From: an uncultured Phocaeicola sp.
GTDB lineage: Bacteria > Bacteroidota > Bacteroidia > Bacteroidales > Bacteroidaceae
Direction: 5' to 3'
Assembly: GCA_948579315.1 (NCBI GenBank)
Contig: CAPAOL010000015.1
Coordinates: forward strand, 1-64,000
Length of the DNA: 64,000 bases
In this document: positions 10,194-20,234 of the stretch, in pieces
Layout of the letters: each line of letters opens with the position of its first letter
Numbering within the stretch: the first letter of the stretch is position 1
Notes under the pieces: generated by a model
The model's database searches: none
Told to the model about the DNA's origin: nothing
Seen by the model: the letters and a program-made list of their open reading frames with translations, nothing else
Program-made: the position numbers and the translations under genes

Positions 10194-12554
10194 ATGAAAA
10201 AAATAGTATTTAGTCTTTTAATGCTTGTGCCTTTCGGACTTGTTTCCTGTTTTTCTGGAGCATCAGAATCTTCAACTGAAGAAATTGAAACACAGAAAAT
10301 GCAACAACAAGTAGATTCACTTTATAAGAAAATGTCTCAAGCTGAACGAGTTGCTCAGTTGTATGGTATCCGTTCCTCAGAGGTGGTGGAGAATGGAAAA
10401 TTGTCTTTACAGAAATGTAGAGAAAAAATTCCTAATGGAATAGGACATGTATGTCAATATGCTTGTGCATTAGATTTAGGACCGAATGAATTGCGTGATT
10501 TTGTACGCGATTCTCAGAATTATCTTATAAATGAAACTCCGTTGGGTGTACCAGCTATATTCTATGAGGAGGCTATTATTGGATTGGCAGCTAAAGGAAC
10601 AACTGTTTATCCTCAACAATTAGGGGTCGCTTGTTCTTGGAATCCTGAACTGGCTACAGTTAACACAGAACAGACGGCAGAAGTCATGCGCTCTGTTGGT
10701 GCTACGCTTGCTTTATCACCCATGGTCGATCTTATACGTACCGCGTATTGGCCTCGTATAGAAGAATCTTATGGGGAAGATGGCTATCTCAGTCCAGCTA
10801 TGGGGGTAGCTTTTATAGAAGGTTTGCAAAAGAATGGGTTGAAGGATGGTGTTGCAGCTTGTACTAAGCATTTTTGGGGATATGGTGGAGGTTCTTCATT
10901 GACATGGAAAGAAATTTTTGAAGAAGTACTTATGCTACATGAAGCTATGATACGATTGGCGGATTGTAAAGTCTTGATGATATCTTATGGTCGTTTTCGT
11001 AGTGAACAGGCTGTATCTAGTGATACTCTTTTGAATAAAATATTGCGTGGATATTTAGAATTTGACGGCTTGGTAGTGGGTGATTATGGTGCTGTGGAAC
11101 ATTCCAGTCAGAAAGGTAATCCTGAAATCCTAAAACAAAGGGCTATTGAGGCTCTTGTAGCAGGTAATGACATTGAACTTCCTTCGAATAATTGTTATAA
11201 ATTTTTGTCCGAGTTAATAAAAGATGGTTTAATTGATGAGCAATATTTTGAAAAGGCGGTGAAACGTTCATTAATGTTGAAGGCACGTTTAGGATTGTTG
11301 TCAACGGATCGGAAACTTTATGCAAATGGAGATTTGGATTTAGATTGTCCTCAATATCGTAAAACATCTTATGATTTGGCTTGTCAATCTATTGTTTTAT
11401 TGAAGAATAATGGGGTGTTGCCCCTTTCTGGCAAGCATAAAAAAATTGCTTTGGTAAGACCGAATGCAAACACTTATTGGTGTATGTTGGCGGATTATAC
11501 TTACTAGTCTGTGCAGGCGTTTTGGTGGGGAGGAAAAATAGATCTTGAAAATCCTAAAATTATCTCAGTATACGATGCTTTGAAACCTAAGTTAGGAGAA
11601 AATTTTACTTTAGGGTATGAACGTGGGTGCGATTGGAGCGCAACAAATGAAACAGCCATTATTCGTGAAGGTGATCCTAGGACGGAACGTTTGAATATGA
11701 TGCTTATGGAGTCATCTGATCCTACTAATTGGAAGGCTGCCATAAAACTAGCTTCAGAAAGCGATGTCGTTATTGCTGCATTAGGAGAAAACCCAACTTT
11801 ATGCAGAGAGGCCCGTCAACGTAAAGGAATTCGTTTGCCGGGAGATCAGGAACGTTTTTTAAAAGAACTGATTGCTACAGGAAAACCTGTTGTTTTAATG
11901 ATGTTTGGTGGACGTCCTCGAGTTATTGATGAAGTGGAGGCTGGTTGTGCAGCTATTCTTCAAGCTTGGTATCCTGGTGAAGAAGGGGGAAATGCTGTTG
12001 CTGATATCTTGTTGGGTAATGTTAATCCTTCCGGAAAACTTTGTGTCAGTTATCCTAAGACAGAAAGTGAAGAACTTTATTGTTATAATAATGGTGTTTC
12101 TCAAGAGAAAATAGCTTATCCGTTTGATTTTGGACTTTCATATACTTCTTTCGAATATAGTGGGATGAATGTTCCGGCAACAGCGCAAACAACGGATGAT
12201 TTTATTGAGATAAGCTGTCGGGTAAAGAATACCGGTATGCGTAAAGGGGTTGAAATTGTACAGCTTTATTTATCTCCTGAATCTTCACAATCTCTTAAAC
12301 CTATACAGTTAAAAGGATTTGCTCGGGTAAATTTGAAACCTGGCGAATCAAAAAGGGTAAGCTTTAAAGTTTCTCCTCAGCAAATGGCATATTACGTGAA
12401 TGGTAAATGGACTATAGATGATGGAGCATATAAATTTAAAATTGGTGCGTCCTCGTCAGATATACGTTTGGAATCTTCATGCCAACTTATAGGGAAGAAA
12501 CTACAGATGGAACATAGAAATGTACTGTTTGCTGTGCAAGATATACAACCTTAG
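10194..12554 (+). pseudogene. GH3 beta-glycosidase interrupted by an in-frame amber codon
   Basis: A lipoprotein signal (MKKIVFSLLMLVPFGLVSC, start at 10194) leads into a GH3 catalytic domain with the nucleophile motif VVGDYGAVE (Asp297). The frame is stopped once, by TAG at 11505-11507 (codon 438). It then continues without any shift through the rest of the GH3 fold (for example LPGDQERFLKEL, PSGKLCVSYPKT) and a C-terminal fibronectin-III-like domain ending at 12554. Restored, the protein would be 786 positions, normal for GH3. The break falls in the C-terminal half of the two-domain fold, so the first part alone is unlikely to be active. A single nonsense mutation, a sequencing error or suppression are the options. 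Neighbouring decay at 12636-13203 favours mutation. Likely original role: beta-glucosidase, beta-xylosidase or related exo-activity. Confidence 0.85.
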
Positions 12555-12560
12555 AACAAG

Positions 12561-12610
12561 ATTCTTGATGTACAATATTATAATGTAATTTTGTACGTCA
12601 AGAATTTTTA
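12561..12610 (+). terminator. Hairpin terminator after GH3 gene
   Basis: A 15-bp stem with one G-T wobble (12561-12575 with 12591-12605) and an A/T loop is followed by a T-rich run (12605-12609). It lies directly after the GH3 stop codon and before the broken esterase. Confidence 0.6.
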
Positions 12611-12635
12611 TTTAAATATATAAATTAATTCATAT

Positions 12636-13203
12636 ATGATAAGGAAACTATTATTTTTCGGAGTGTTTGCCATTTTAGAATCAGGTTTAGTGTGGGCACA
12701 AAATTTAAAGGTTCATACTATTGGAGATTCTACTATGGCAGATTACATGGAAAATACAACTCGTACTCGTGGGTAGGGAGAAATGCTGCAGGAGTTTTTT
12801 TCAAAAGAAGTACAAGTGATAAATTATGCACGTGGAGGTAGAAGCTCACGTCCTTTTTGGGAGGAAGGACGTTGGGATAAGGTGAAAGAAAATATAAGCT
12901 CTGGTGACTATGAAGAATGTAGCTCGTCAAAAAAAAGTACCTGTAGTTGATATGACAGCTCTGACCAAGGAGTTTGTTGAAGACTTAGGGGTAGATGCTA
13001 CAATTCAACAGATTTATCTTCCTACAGATGGAACTCATACGCAAGCTACCGGAGCAGCTTGTTATACAAGAATAGTAGCTCATGATTTGGTGCATCAAGG
13101 GATATTGAGCGAATATATTGATAGTGAGGTGCCAATGGTATTAAATCCTACTTTATTGGACTTCGGGACTATTTATATTGGTAATGAGTCTACTTTTAAA
13201 TAG
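12636..13203 (+). pseudogene. SGNH/GDSL rhamnogalacturonan acetylesterase-like (CE12 type) pseudogene
   Basis: The start codes for a signal peptide followed by the SGNH block I motif HTIGDSTMADY (Ser32). An in-frame TAG at 12774-12776 (codon 47) replaces what is normally a Trp codon in a TRGWGE-like context. The same frame then gives YARGGRSSRPFWEEGRW. Around 12904 it jumps to another frame, which gives VPVVDMTALTKEF and the last block, LPTDGTHTQATGA. The GHND-type block III is missing, so an internal segment of a few hundred bases was lost. These motif orders match rhamnogalacturonan acetylesterases. The gene has a nonsense codon, a deletion and a frameshift, so it is almost certainly dead. 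The tail (LLDFGTIYIGNESTF) hints at a truncated extra C-terminal domain. Confidence 0.85.
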
Positions 13204-13370
13204 CAGATTGGCAAGTACAGGGTTTTGAGATAGAATAATAGGATAAGAGGAGGAGAAAATAACTTTGAAAATCGAAAGGTTGATTTTTATAAGGATTTGG
13301 ATAAAAAATATAAAGGTAATAACTTGAAATCGTGCACCTTTGCTGCGTGAACCTTTAAAATATACTATTC

Positions 13371-14702
13371 ATGAGAACAAGTAAAATACAATTTCCAAAA
13401 CGGTTTTCTTTTTTCTTCCTCTTATTTTGTATATTGGGAATAATGGGATATGCCCGCTCCCAGCAGAATACTATTTTTCATGCTGTTGTTGCAAAAGATG
13501 GTACGGGAGATTATACTACAGTTCAGTCGGCTATTGATGCAGTCCCAGAGAATTTGAAAAGTCCTTGGCTGATATTTGTTAAAAATGGTTCATATGAAGA
13601 ACAGGTGATTATTCCCCAAAACAAGCCTTTTATTCATCTTATCGGACAGGATAAGGAACGGACTATTATTCATCTTAAATTAAATGTAGGTGGTAAACCT
13701 GATGCCAATACTAAAGATTTAGCGTATTGGCATTATTCGGTTCATAATCCAAAATCTGTTGTTTCTCATTTTGAGGGAGCTGTGGTAAATATCAATGCTT
13801 CTGATTTTTATTCTGAAAATATTTCTTACGTCAATGATTGGGGGGTGGAGGCTCAAAATGGTCCTCAAGCATTAGCTTTGAAAACGAAGGCGGATCGTAT
13901 TGCTTTTTATAATTGCAAATTCCGTTCGTTTCAAGATACCTGGATGACTACTACACGAGATGCAGACCGTCATTATGTAAAAGAATGTTGGCTAGAAGGG
14001 GCTGTAGATTATTTTTACGGTGGAGGCAATGCGTTAGTGGAAGAGTCTACATTATATAATGTACGTAGTGGCTCTGTTATAGTTGCGCCCTGTCATGAAT
14101 CAGTAAAATATGGTTATGTGTTTCGTAATTGTGTGATTGATGGCAACGAACAGGCAGCAGATGGTAAATTGAAATTAGGACGTCCTTGGCATAACTCACC
14201 CAAAGCTGTTTATATTAATACTTTGGTGAAGATTCCTTTAGCTCCTGAAGGATGGACAAATATGGGTACTATTCCTGCTCTTTTTGCAGAATATAACAGT
14301 ATGGATATGAATGGAAAGGCATTGGATTTAAGTTGTAGAAAAACGGAATATGAAACAGGTGGAAAAGAGAAAAGGAAAGGGGAATGCCGGGCTACAATTA
14401 CTTCGAATGAGGCAGCTTTATATACTTATGAAAACATAATTAAAAGTAAGGATGGATGGGATCCTCGCAGCATGATGGAACAATTGCCTGCTCCGGCTCA
14501 TATCCGGTGGGAGCAGGATGGTTTAAAGTGGGATGCTGTACCAGGCGCTTTGGGCTATGTGTTAGATGTAAATGGGAAAATAGTTGATATAACTTCTGAT
14601 ACTCAATCATTATGGAAATCTGACATGAAAGGAGTAGTTCTGTTAATACGTGCGGTTAATCGAAACGGAACATTGGGAGAGCAAGGAGTTTATTATTTAT
14701 AA
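13371..14702 (+). CDS. CE8 pectin methylesterase
   Basis: This secreted carbohydrate esterase of family 8 removes methyl esters from homogalacturonan, which exposes galacturonate for the GH28 enzyme. After a signal peptide (cleavage near GYARSQQ) the beta-helix begins VVAKDGTGDYTTVQSAIDAV. The family motifs are FRSFQDTW (Gln188, Asp189), GAVDYFYGGG (Asp213, where GTVDFIFG is common) and LGRPW (Arg271, Trp273). These supply the two catalytic aspartates and the substrate-binding Arg/Trp. At 443 aa it is longer than the minimal domain. The C-terminal extra (about 370-443) looks like a small beta domain (WDAVPGALGYVLDVNGKIV). It is intact, unlike the two genes before it, and ends just before a terminator and SusC. 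Confidence 0.93.
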   Translation: MRTSKIQFPKRFSFFFLLFCILGIMGYARSQQNTIFHAVVAKDGTGDYTTVQSAIDAVPENLKSPWLIFVKNGSYEEQVIIPQNKPFIHLIGQDKERTIIHLKLNVGGKPDANTKDLAYWHYSVHNPKSVVSHFEGAVVNINASDFYSENISYVNDWGVEAQNGPQALALKTKADRIAFYNCKFRSFQDTWMTTTRDADRHYVKECWLEGAVDYFYGGGNALVEESTLYNVRSGSVIVAPCHESVKYGYVFRNCVIDGNEQAADGKLKLGRPWHNSPKAVYINTLVKIPLAPEGWTNMGTIPALFAEYNSMDMNGKALDLSCRKTEYETGGKEKRKGECRATITSNEAALYTYENIIKSKDGWDPRSMMEQLPAPAHIRWEQDGLKWDAVPGALGYVLDVNGKIVDITSDTQSLWKSDMKGVVLLIRAVNRNGTLGEQGVYYL

Positions 14703-14759
14703 TTTTATATTCGGATAACTCTGTTTTGTTATTCTCAAACCGGATTTTATAAATATTAG

Positions 14760-14791
14760 ACCGGATAATGTAATATCCGGTTCCTATTTTT
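14760..14791 (+). terminator. Terminator/attenuator between CE8 and SusC
   Basis: A perfect 8-bp stem (ACCGGATA at 14760-14767, TATCCGGT at 14774-14781) with a 6-nt loop is followed by TCCTATTTTT. It lies about 43 nt before the SusC start, so SusC and SusD may have their own promoter downstream of it. Confidence 0.65.
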
Positions 14792-14833
14792 ACTCATTTT
14801 TGTAGAGCTAAAAACTTTAAATTATACTATAAA

Positions 14834-17821
14834 ATGAAAACAGTAAAAAACATGAAACAAAGTAGGTTTATTCTGTTTGTGCTTTCATTCCTGATGATGA
14901 GTATTGGGAATGTTTATGCGCAAAATATTATTGTAACAGGTACGGTTCTAGATAGTACCGGTGAGCCTGTTATCGGTGCTAATGTAAAGGTAGCAGGCAA
15001 CTCATCCGTAGGAACCATTACCGATTTTGAGGGGAATTTCTCCTTGTCGCTTCCTGCGGACACAAAGAAATTGGAAATCAGTTATATCGGTATGCTTTCA
15101 CAAGAGACTGTCATTAAGCCGGGAACCCCGGTAAAGGTAATTTTGAAAGAAGATACGGAAGAATTGGATGAAGTGGTAGTCATTGGTTATGGTACTGTAA
15201 AGAAACGGGACTTGACTGGTTCTATGACCTCCATCAAGCAAGCGGACATTGTCGCTGTTCCTACGACGAATGCTTTGGAAAGCTTGCAAGGAAAAGTGGC
15301 TGGACTAGATATGACTAAATCAAGTGGTCAGACAGGTTCGGGATTGTCATTCTCTATTCGCGGTAACCGGTCATTGAATGCTTCGAATGCTCCGCTGATT
15401 ATTGTGGACGGAGTACCCTATGGGACAGATATTGATATCAATCCCAATGTTATAGAATCTATGGAGATTCTGAAGGATGCTTCTTCTACCGCTATTTATG
15501 GTTCTCGCGGTGCTAACGGAGTCATCTTGATTACTACAAAGAAAGGAGCTGTAGGCAAAACCAAGGTTTCATATAACGGTTATTATTCTAGCAATTCTGT
15601 AGCTGCTTATCCTGATAGAATGAATTTGTCCGAATGGGCTGATTTCAAGAGAGAGGCTTATCGCACGGACGGTCAGTGGGCAAGCCCCGAAGATGATGCC
15701 AAAATTTTCGGTTCTGCTTATGATGCTATAAAAGCCAATCAAAATGTGGACTGGGTGGATGTGCTGATGCAAACGGGTAGCCAGATGTCCCATTCTATCA
15801 ATATCTCGAATGGTACAGAGAAGACAACATTCAATCTGGCCTTTGAATATATGTCTGAAGACGGTTTGGTGAAGTTGGATAATATGGACCGTTATAATGC
15901 AACCTTATCTTTGTCGCATAAGTTGACTGATAATTTAAAACTGAACGCTAATGTAGTATATACCTATTTGGATCAGAACATCAGACGTGATCCTTTCAAC
16001 CGTTCTATTTATTACGCTCCCTATGGGGATGTATACAATGAAGACGGTTCCATCAATGTGCTTCCTTTTAATGACGGACAGACCATCAGCCCGATAGCCG
16101 AGGAAGTTCCCGGAGCCTATAAAAATAACCGGTTGACCAGCCATTTGGTGGGGAATGTAGGGGCTACCTGGAACATTATCAAGGACTTGACACTGACTTC
16201 TACTTTCGGATTTGACAAGAAAGATGTCCGTACAGGACATTTTGCTGATACATATACGTTGGACGGAGCGGGAAATTACTCGTTAGCAGATGTTATCAAT
16301 CATAGTGATGTCAATTGGTCGTGGGAAAATACATTGGCTTATTCGTTCACATTAGGAAAACATAATCTGAGTCTGATGGCTGGTAATGCATTATATAAAA
16401 ATGTAGCTGAGGAATATAAGGGTGCGGGACATAATCTTATTTCATCTACTATGTTGTTTTATAATTTAGGTGGTTTGCAGGATAGTCAGCAGATATCCAG
16501 TAATTATGTACAAACCACTATGGCTTCTTTCTTCGGACGTATCAACTACAAATTCAATGAGAAATACTTGATGACCGTAACTTTGCGTCAGGATGGCTCA
16601 TCTGTATTGGCAAAAGATCATCAGTGGGGGTTCTTCCCATCTGTGGCTTTGGCCTGGCGTATGAATGAAGAGAATTTCCTGAAGAATATAGAACAACTTT
16701 CCAATTTGAAACTTCGGTTGAGTTATGGTATTTCAGGAAACAGTGCTGTTTCTGCATATCAAACTCAGGGAGGATTAGGAAAGACCATGTATGCTTATCT
16801 CATAAATAATACGGAAAACGGGGCCTATGGTTATTATCCGGCTTTGACACCGAATTATAATTTGGGCTGGGAAAAAACAGCAACGGCTAATATCGGTATT
16901 GATTTTGGTTTCTTCAATAACCGCATCAGTGGTTCATTGGACATCTATCAACAAAAGACATCAGATTTGCTGATGCAGAAAAAAGTACCTAGCTCTACCG
17001 GATATTCTTTGGCATGGGATAATGTAGGAAAAACTGAAAATAAAGGTGTGGAATTAGTTATTAATACCCAAAATTTCAATCAAAAGGATTTCTCGTGGAA
17101 TACAGATTATACTTTTACTCTGAACAGAGAGAAAATCACTGAATTGGCAGATGGAACCGATCGTGATATTAGTAACGGTTGGTTTGTAGGACATTCCATC
17201 AAAACGCATTATGGATTGGAGAAAATCGGTATTTGGCAACTTGACGAAGCTGAGGAAGCAGCTAAATATGGTGAGAAGCCGGGCCGTATAAAAATAAAGG
17301 ACCAAAATAAGGATGGTTCTATAGACAATGATAACGATCGTGTCATTTTGGGTTCGGAAACTCCCGATTTCGTAATGGGATTGAACAATACATTCAAATA
17401 CAAGAACTTTGATTTGCGCGTTTTCATGTATTGGAGACAAGGGCAAATGTTACATTCGGAAGCCAACGGGTATGGATCATACCGTATTCAAGGAGATCCG
17501 GGTATTAAAGTAAACTATTGGACACCGGAGAATCCTACGAATGAATTTCCCCGTCCGGAAAAAAGTTATTCAGATTCTTCCAAATTGGATGCATTGGGAT
17601 ACGTGGATGGTTCGTATTTGAAGATTAAAGAAATCACTTTGGGATATCAGTTACCTAAATCATGGATCGAGAAGATTCATGCTTCTAATATCCGTATCTA
17701 TTGTTCATTAAAGAATTTCTTTACTTTCAGCCATTTGGATGATTATGATCCTGAACGAGGAGGCTCTTTGAGCTACCCGATGACAAAACAAGCAGTATTT
17801 GGTATTAATGTTGATTTTTAA
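14834..17821 (+). CDS. SusC-family TonB-dependent outer-membrane transporter
   Basis: The 995-aa protein has a signal peptide (cleavage near NVYAQN), a CarboxypepD_reg-like domain (VTGTVLDSTGEPVIGANV), the SusC signature LDEVVVIGYGTVKKRDLTGS, a plug (LKDASSTAIYGSRGANGVIL) and a beta-barrel that ends with an aromatic residue (FGINVDF), as usual for outer-membrane barrels. It imports oligosaccharides across the outer membrane with energy from TonB. SusD follows after 14 nt, so the pair is cotranscribed. The pair lies after the enzymes rather than before them. By position its cargo would be pectin-derived oligosaccharides released by the preceding enzymes. Confidence 0.95.
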   Translation: MKTVKNMKQSRFILFVLSFLMMSIGNVYAQNIIVTGTVLDSTGEPVIGANVKVAGNSSVGTITDFEGNFSLSLPADTKKLEISYIGMLSQETVIKPGTPVKVILKEDTEELDEVVVIGYGTVKKRDLTGSMTSIKQADIVAVPTTNALESLQGKVAGLDMTKSSGQTGSGLSFSIRGNRSLNASNAPLIIVDGVPYGTDIDINPNVIESMEILKDASSTAIYGSRGANGVILITTKKGAVGKTKVSYNGYYSSNSVAAYPDRMNLSEWADFKREAYRTDGQWASPEDDAKIFGSAYDAIKANQNVDWVDVLMQTGSQMSHSINISNGTEKTTFNLAFEYMSEDGLVKLDNMDRYNATLSLSHKLTDNLKLNANVVYTYLDQNIRRDPFNRSIYYAPYGDVYNEDGSINVLPFNDGQTISPIAEEVPGAYKNNRLTSHLVGNVGATWNIIKDLTLTSTFGFDKKDVRTGHFADTYTLDGAGNYSLADVINHSDVNWSWENTLAYSFTLGKHNLSLMAGNALYKNVAEEYKGAGHNLISSTMLFYNLGGLQDSQQISSNYVQTTMASFFGRINYKFNEKYLMTVTLRQDGSSVLAKDHQWGFFPSVALAWRMNEENFLKNIEQLSNLKLRLSYGISGNSAVSAYQTQGGLGKTMYAYLINNTENGAYGYYPALTPNYNLGWEKTATANIGIDFGFFNNRISGSLDIYQQKTSDLLMQKKVPSSTGYSLAWDNVGKTENKGVELVINTQNFNQKDFSWNTDYTFTLNREKITELADGTDRDISNGWFVGHSIKTHYGLEKIGIWQLDEAEEAAKYGEKPGRIKIKDQNKDGSIDNDNDRVILGSETPDFVMGLNNTFKYKNFDLRVFMYWRQGQMLHSEANGYGSYRIQGDPGIKVNYWTPENPTNEFPRPEKSYSDSSKLDALGYVDGSYLKIKEITLGYQLPKSWIEKIHASNIRIYCSLKNFFTFSHLDDYDPERGGSLSYPMTKQAVFGINVDF

Positions 17822-17835
17822 ATAAACGAATAGGT

Positions 17836-19509
17836 ATGAATAAATTATATAAATGGTGTTTGCTTAGCTGTATAGCAGCAACCTTGAGTTCATGTGATGA
17901 TTTTCTGACAGAGGAAAATCCCAGTGGATTGACCGCTGATACTTTTTATAAGACTGCATCGGGTGCAGAAGCCTTGATTAATTCATGTTACACACCGTTG
18001 CGTTTCTGGTATGGACAGGAATATGCCACATCAATGACAGAGTTGGGAACGGATATATTTACTCGGGGAAATGGTTGTACCGATGCTGAACTTTCCGATT
18101 ATAATTCGTCATTACAAGGTTCCAGCAATGCGATAACTAAAGAGTGGGAACGTTTGTATTCGGCATTGAATACTTGTAACACTGCCTTGAACCGTTTGCC
18201 AGGATCCGAACTTTCAGCTTCGGTTAAAGATATCCGTATGGGGGAAGCCTATTTCTTGCGGGCTCTTTATCTGTGGCATATTGTAGAGACATGGGGAGGT
18301 GTTTATTTATCGACAGAAGAATGTACCGAGCCGTCAGGCTACGTTTACCGTTCGTCCGAAGAGGATTTTTATACTCAGATTATAGCTGATTTAAAAGAGG
18401 CGATGGCTAAATTGCCAGTTTCCACTTCCGACTATGGACGTGCTACTAAAGGTGCGGCCGAAGCGTTTCTGGCACGCGTTTATCTGTATAATAAAAATTA
18501 TGAGGAAGCATTGAAATATGCCCGTAATGTCATTAACAATTATGATTATAGTTTGGCAAAAGATTATTCGGACCTTTGTGATATTTATAAATGTAATGAT
18601 GTAAAAGAGAATGTGTTTGTTTGTATGTACACGAAGAGTGAGATATTCGGAACTTCCATTGAAGAAGGTCCTGATGGGAACCCCATCATTTGGAGAACAC
18701 CGGGTAATAACCCTTCACATTTGTTGTGGGTGATGTGCTATGATCAGGTACTCGATAAAGACGGTAAGAAACCTGTTACGCGCTCCATAGAATATGGTCG
18801 CAGTTTTAACAGATATATGCCTACGCTGTATTATCTGAATCTGTTCGATGAAAAGATGGATGCCCGTTATGATGATGTGTTCCAGCAGGCATGGATTTGT
18901 AACAATACGAACAGTGCTTATATCTCACCGGGAGATACGGCTATTTTCTTTACTAAATATAGTGTGCCCGATGCAGAGGAAGCTAAACACAATTATATTA
19001 CCATAGACAAGGATTTTGTTTACAATGCCGATGGTTCTATCAAAAATAGAGTTCAGAATGTGACTTTCAAAAAATTCCTTGATCCGTCTCGTGAGTCTGT
19101 GAATTATACGGGAAGTGTGAGACATGGTGTGGTCATTCGTCTTGCTGAGTTATATCTGATAGCTGCTGAGGCTGAATTATTCTTGAACGATAATGTCTCT
19201 GGAGCATCTTATATCAATGAGGTAAGAAGGAGAGCCGCTATTCCTGGAAAGGAAGCCGCTATGGAGATAAAGCCGGAACAGTTGACATTAGATTTTATTT
19301 TGGATGAACGGGCCCGTGAGTTGGGAGGAGAGCAGCAACGTTGGTTCGATTTGAAGCGTACCGATAAGCTGCTGGAAAGAGTAAAAGCATACAATCCGGA
19401 TGCGAAAGTGAATATAAAAGAGCATCATTTGCTACGTCCTATTCCTCAGACTCAATTGGATGCCATTATCAATAAAGATGAGTTTGGGCAAAATGCCGGT
19501 TACAATTAA
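17836..19509 (+). CDS. SusD/RagB-family surface glycan-binding lipoprotein
   Basis: The 557-aa lipoprotein (lipobox LSSC, then DDFLTEENPSGLTADTFYKT) has the SusD N-terminal helical region and the typical C-terminal RagB/SusD domain (LAELYLIAAEAELFLND, ELGGEQQRWFDLKRTDKLLE, HHLLRPIPQTQLDAI). It caps the SusC barrel and binds the glycan at the cell surface. It is intact, in contrast to the SusD remnant at 1-697. It is the last gene of the first PUL. The palindromic spacer at 19591 follows. Confidence 0.95.
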   Translation: MNKLYKWCLLSCIAATLSSCDDFLTEENPSGLTADTFYKTASGAEALINSCYTPLRFWYGQEYATSMTELGTDIFTRGNGCTDAELSDYNSSLQGSSNAITKEWERLYSALNTCNTALNRLPGSELSASVKDIRMGEAYFLRALYLWHIVETWGGVYLSTEECTEPSGYVYRSSEEDFYTQIIADLKEAMAKLPVSTSDYGRATKGAAEAFLARVYLYNKNYEEALKYARNVINNYDYSLAKDYSDLCDIYKCNDVKENVFVCMYTKSEIFGTSIEEGPDGNPIIWRTPGNNPSHLLWVMCYDQVLDKDGKKPVTRSIEYGRSFNRYMPTLYYLNLFDEKMDARYDDVFQQAWICNNTNSAYISPGDTAIFFTKYSVPDAEEAKHNYITIDKDFVYNADGSIKNRVQNVTFKKFLDPSRESVNYTGSVRHGVVIRLAELYLIAAEAELFLNDNVSGASYINEVRRRAAIPGKEAAMEIKPEQLTLDFILDERARELGGEQQRWFDLKRTDKLLERVKAYNPDAKVNIKEHHLLRPIPQTQLDAIINKDEFGQNAGYN

Positions 19510-19921
19510 GTATGTCTGTCAGACTAAAGTTTGATTTCTTGTAAAGGTGTAGTCTGATGATTGGCAGAGAAGTTATTTAGTTTGCAAAAGTTTTTAAACA
19601 ACATAAGTTCGTTTTTAAAAACGAACTTATGTTGTTTAAAAAGGTGGTGGCCTTTTTTAAAAAGGACAAGGTCTTTCTGGTTGAATGAAAGAGGAGTATA
19701 TAAGGCTCCTTACATGTGTGGATATAAGAGCTCTCATCGGAGTTTTTTCCGGCAGGTCGGAATGTTTTTCCCAATTGAAGAACAAGTTTGGAAAGGCTAG
19801 GCGGATTTTCAATATTTTCTTTTCATAAGGTTTATCAATTCTGCGCCACCACCCCTAAATCTTTTTATCCATCAGTGTTTCCGATAAAAGGTGGTAGCAG
19901 TGGCAGCAGATTTTAAAAACT
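19510..19921. other. Gene-free spacer rich in inverted repeats
   Basis: No convincing gene is seen. The spacer holds a 52-bp perfect palindrome (19591-19642), a smaller palindrome CCTTTTTTAAAAAGG (19651-19665) and a hairpin in which ACCACC (19848-19853) and TTTTATC (19863-19869) pair with GATAAAA (19883-19889) and GGTGGT (19890-19895). Short open frames crossing it on both strands owe their existence to the palindrome and have no recognisable family. It separates the SusD end from the disrupted tag gene. Confidence 0.7.
19591..19642. repeat. 52-bp perfect palindrome without loop
   Basis: The 26 bases at 19591-19616 are exactly the reverse complement of 19617-19642. The centre is GTTTTTAAAAAC and each arm ends in TTTTTAAACAAC or its complement. 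In RNA it would form a very stable hairpin, and the T-rich arms could serve as a two-way terminator after the SusCD operon. The zero-length loop and perfect symmetry are unusual for an ordinary terminator. Confidence 0.9.
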
Positions 19922-20144
19922 CTATTGTGGAACTTTCCAGCAAATACAGTCTGTCAGATGATCGTTGATAAAACCTGAAGCTTGCAAATGGGCGTAGCAA
20001 ATTGTAGTCCCGAAGAACTTGAAACCTCGTTTTTTCATATCTTTACTCATGGCATCGGATTCGGGAGAGGATACCGGAATCTCGCTCAATGACCGGAATG
20101 TGTTGATAATCGGCTTTTTGTCGGGAAAGAATGACAGGGTATAA

Positions 20145-20152
20145 TTATAAAA
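20145..20152. repeat. Target-site duplication, left copy
   Basis: TTATAAAA directly precedes the left end of the IS element. The identical octamer follows the right end at 21524-21531. An 8-bp duplication fits the IS256 family. Confidence 0.92.
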
Positions 20153-20183
20153 GGCACTATAAAATATTTTGTGTTAATGGAAA
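20153..20183 (+). repeat. Left terminal inverted repeat of the IS
   Basis: It begins GGCACTATAAAATATTTTGT and pairs, as reverse complement, with 21493-21523 at 25 of 31 positions. Confidence 0.88.
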
Positions 20184-20234
20184 ATACGGGATTCAAAATC
20201 GAGTTCCGTATTTTTTATTTTATACATTTACCAA

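Noticed and set aside
10194..13203. General recoding of TAG as sense in this organism
   Set aside because: TAG also serves as a normal stop in the window (ahpF at 30812-30814, the tag gene end at 19922). The SGNH gene also carries a deletion, so decay explains it better.
19561..19800. Small proteins on both strands across the palindrome
   Set aside because: They exist because a palindrome gives open frames on both strands. No start context, family or conservation can be claimed.
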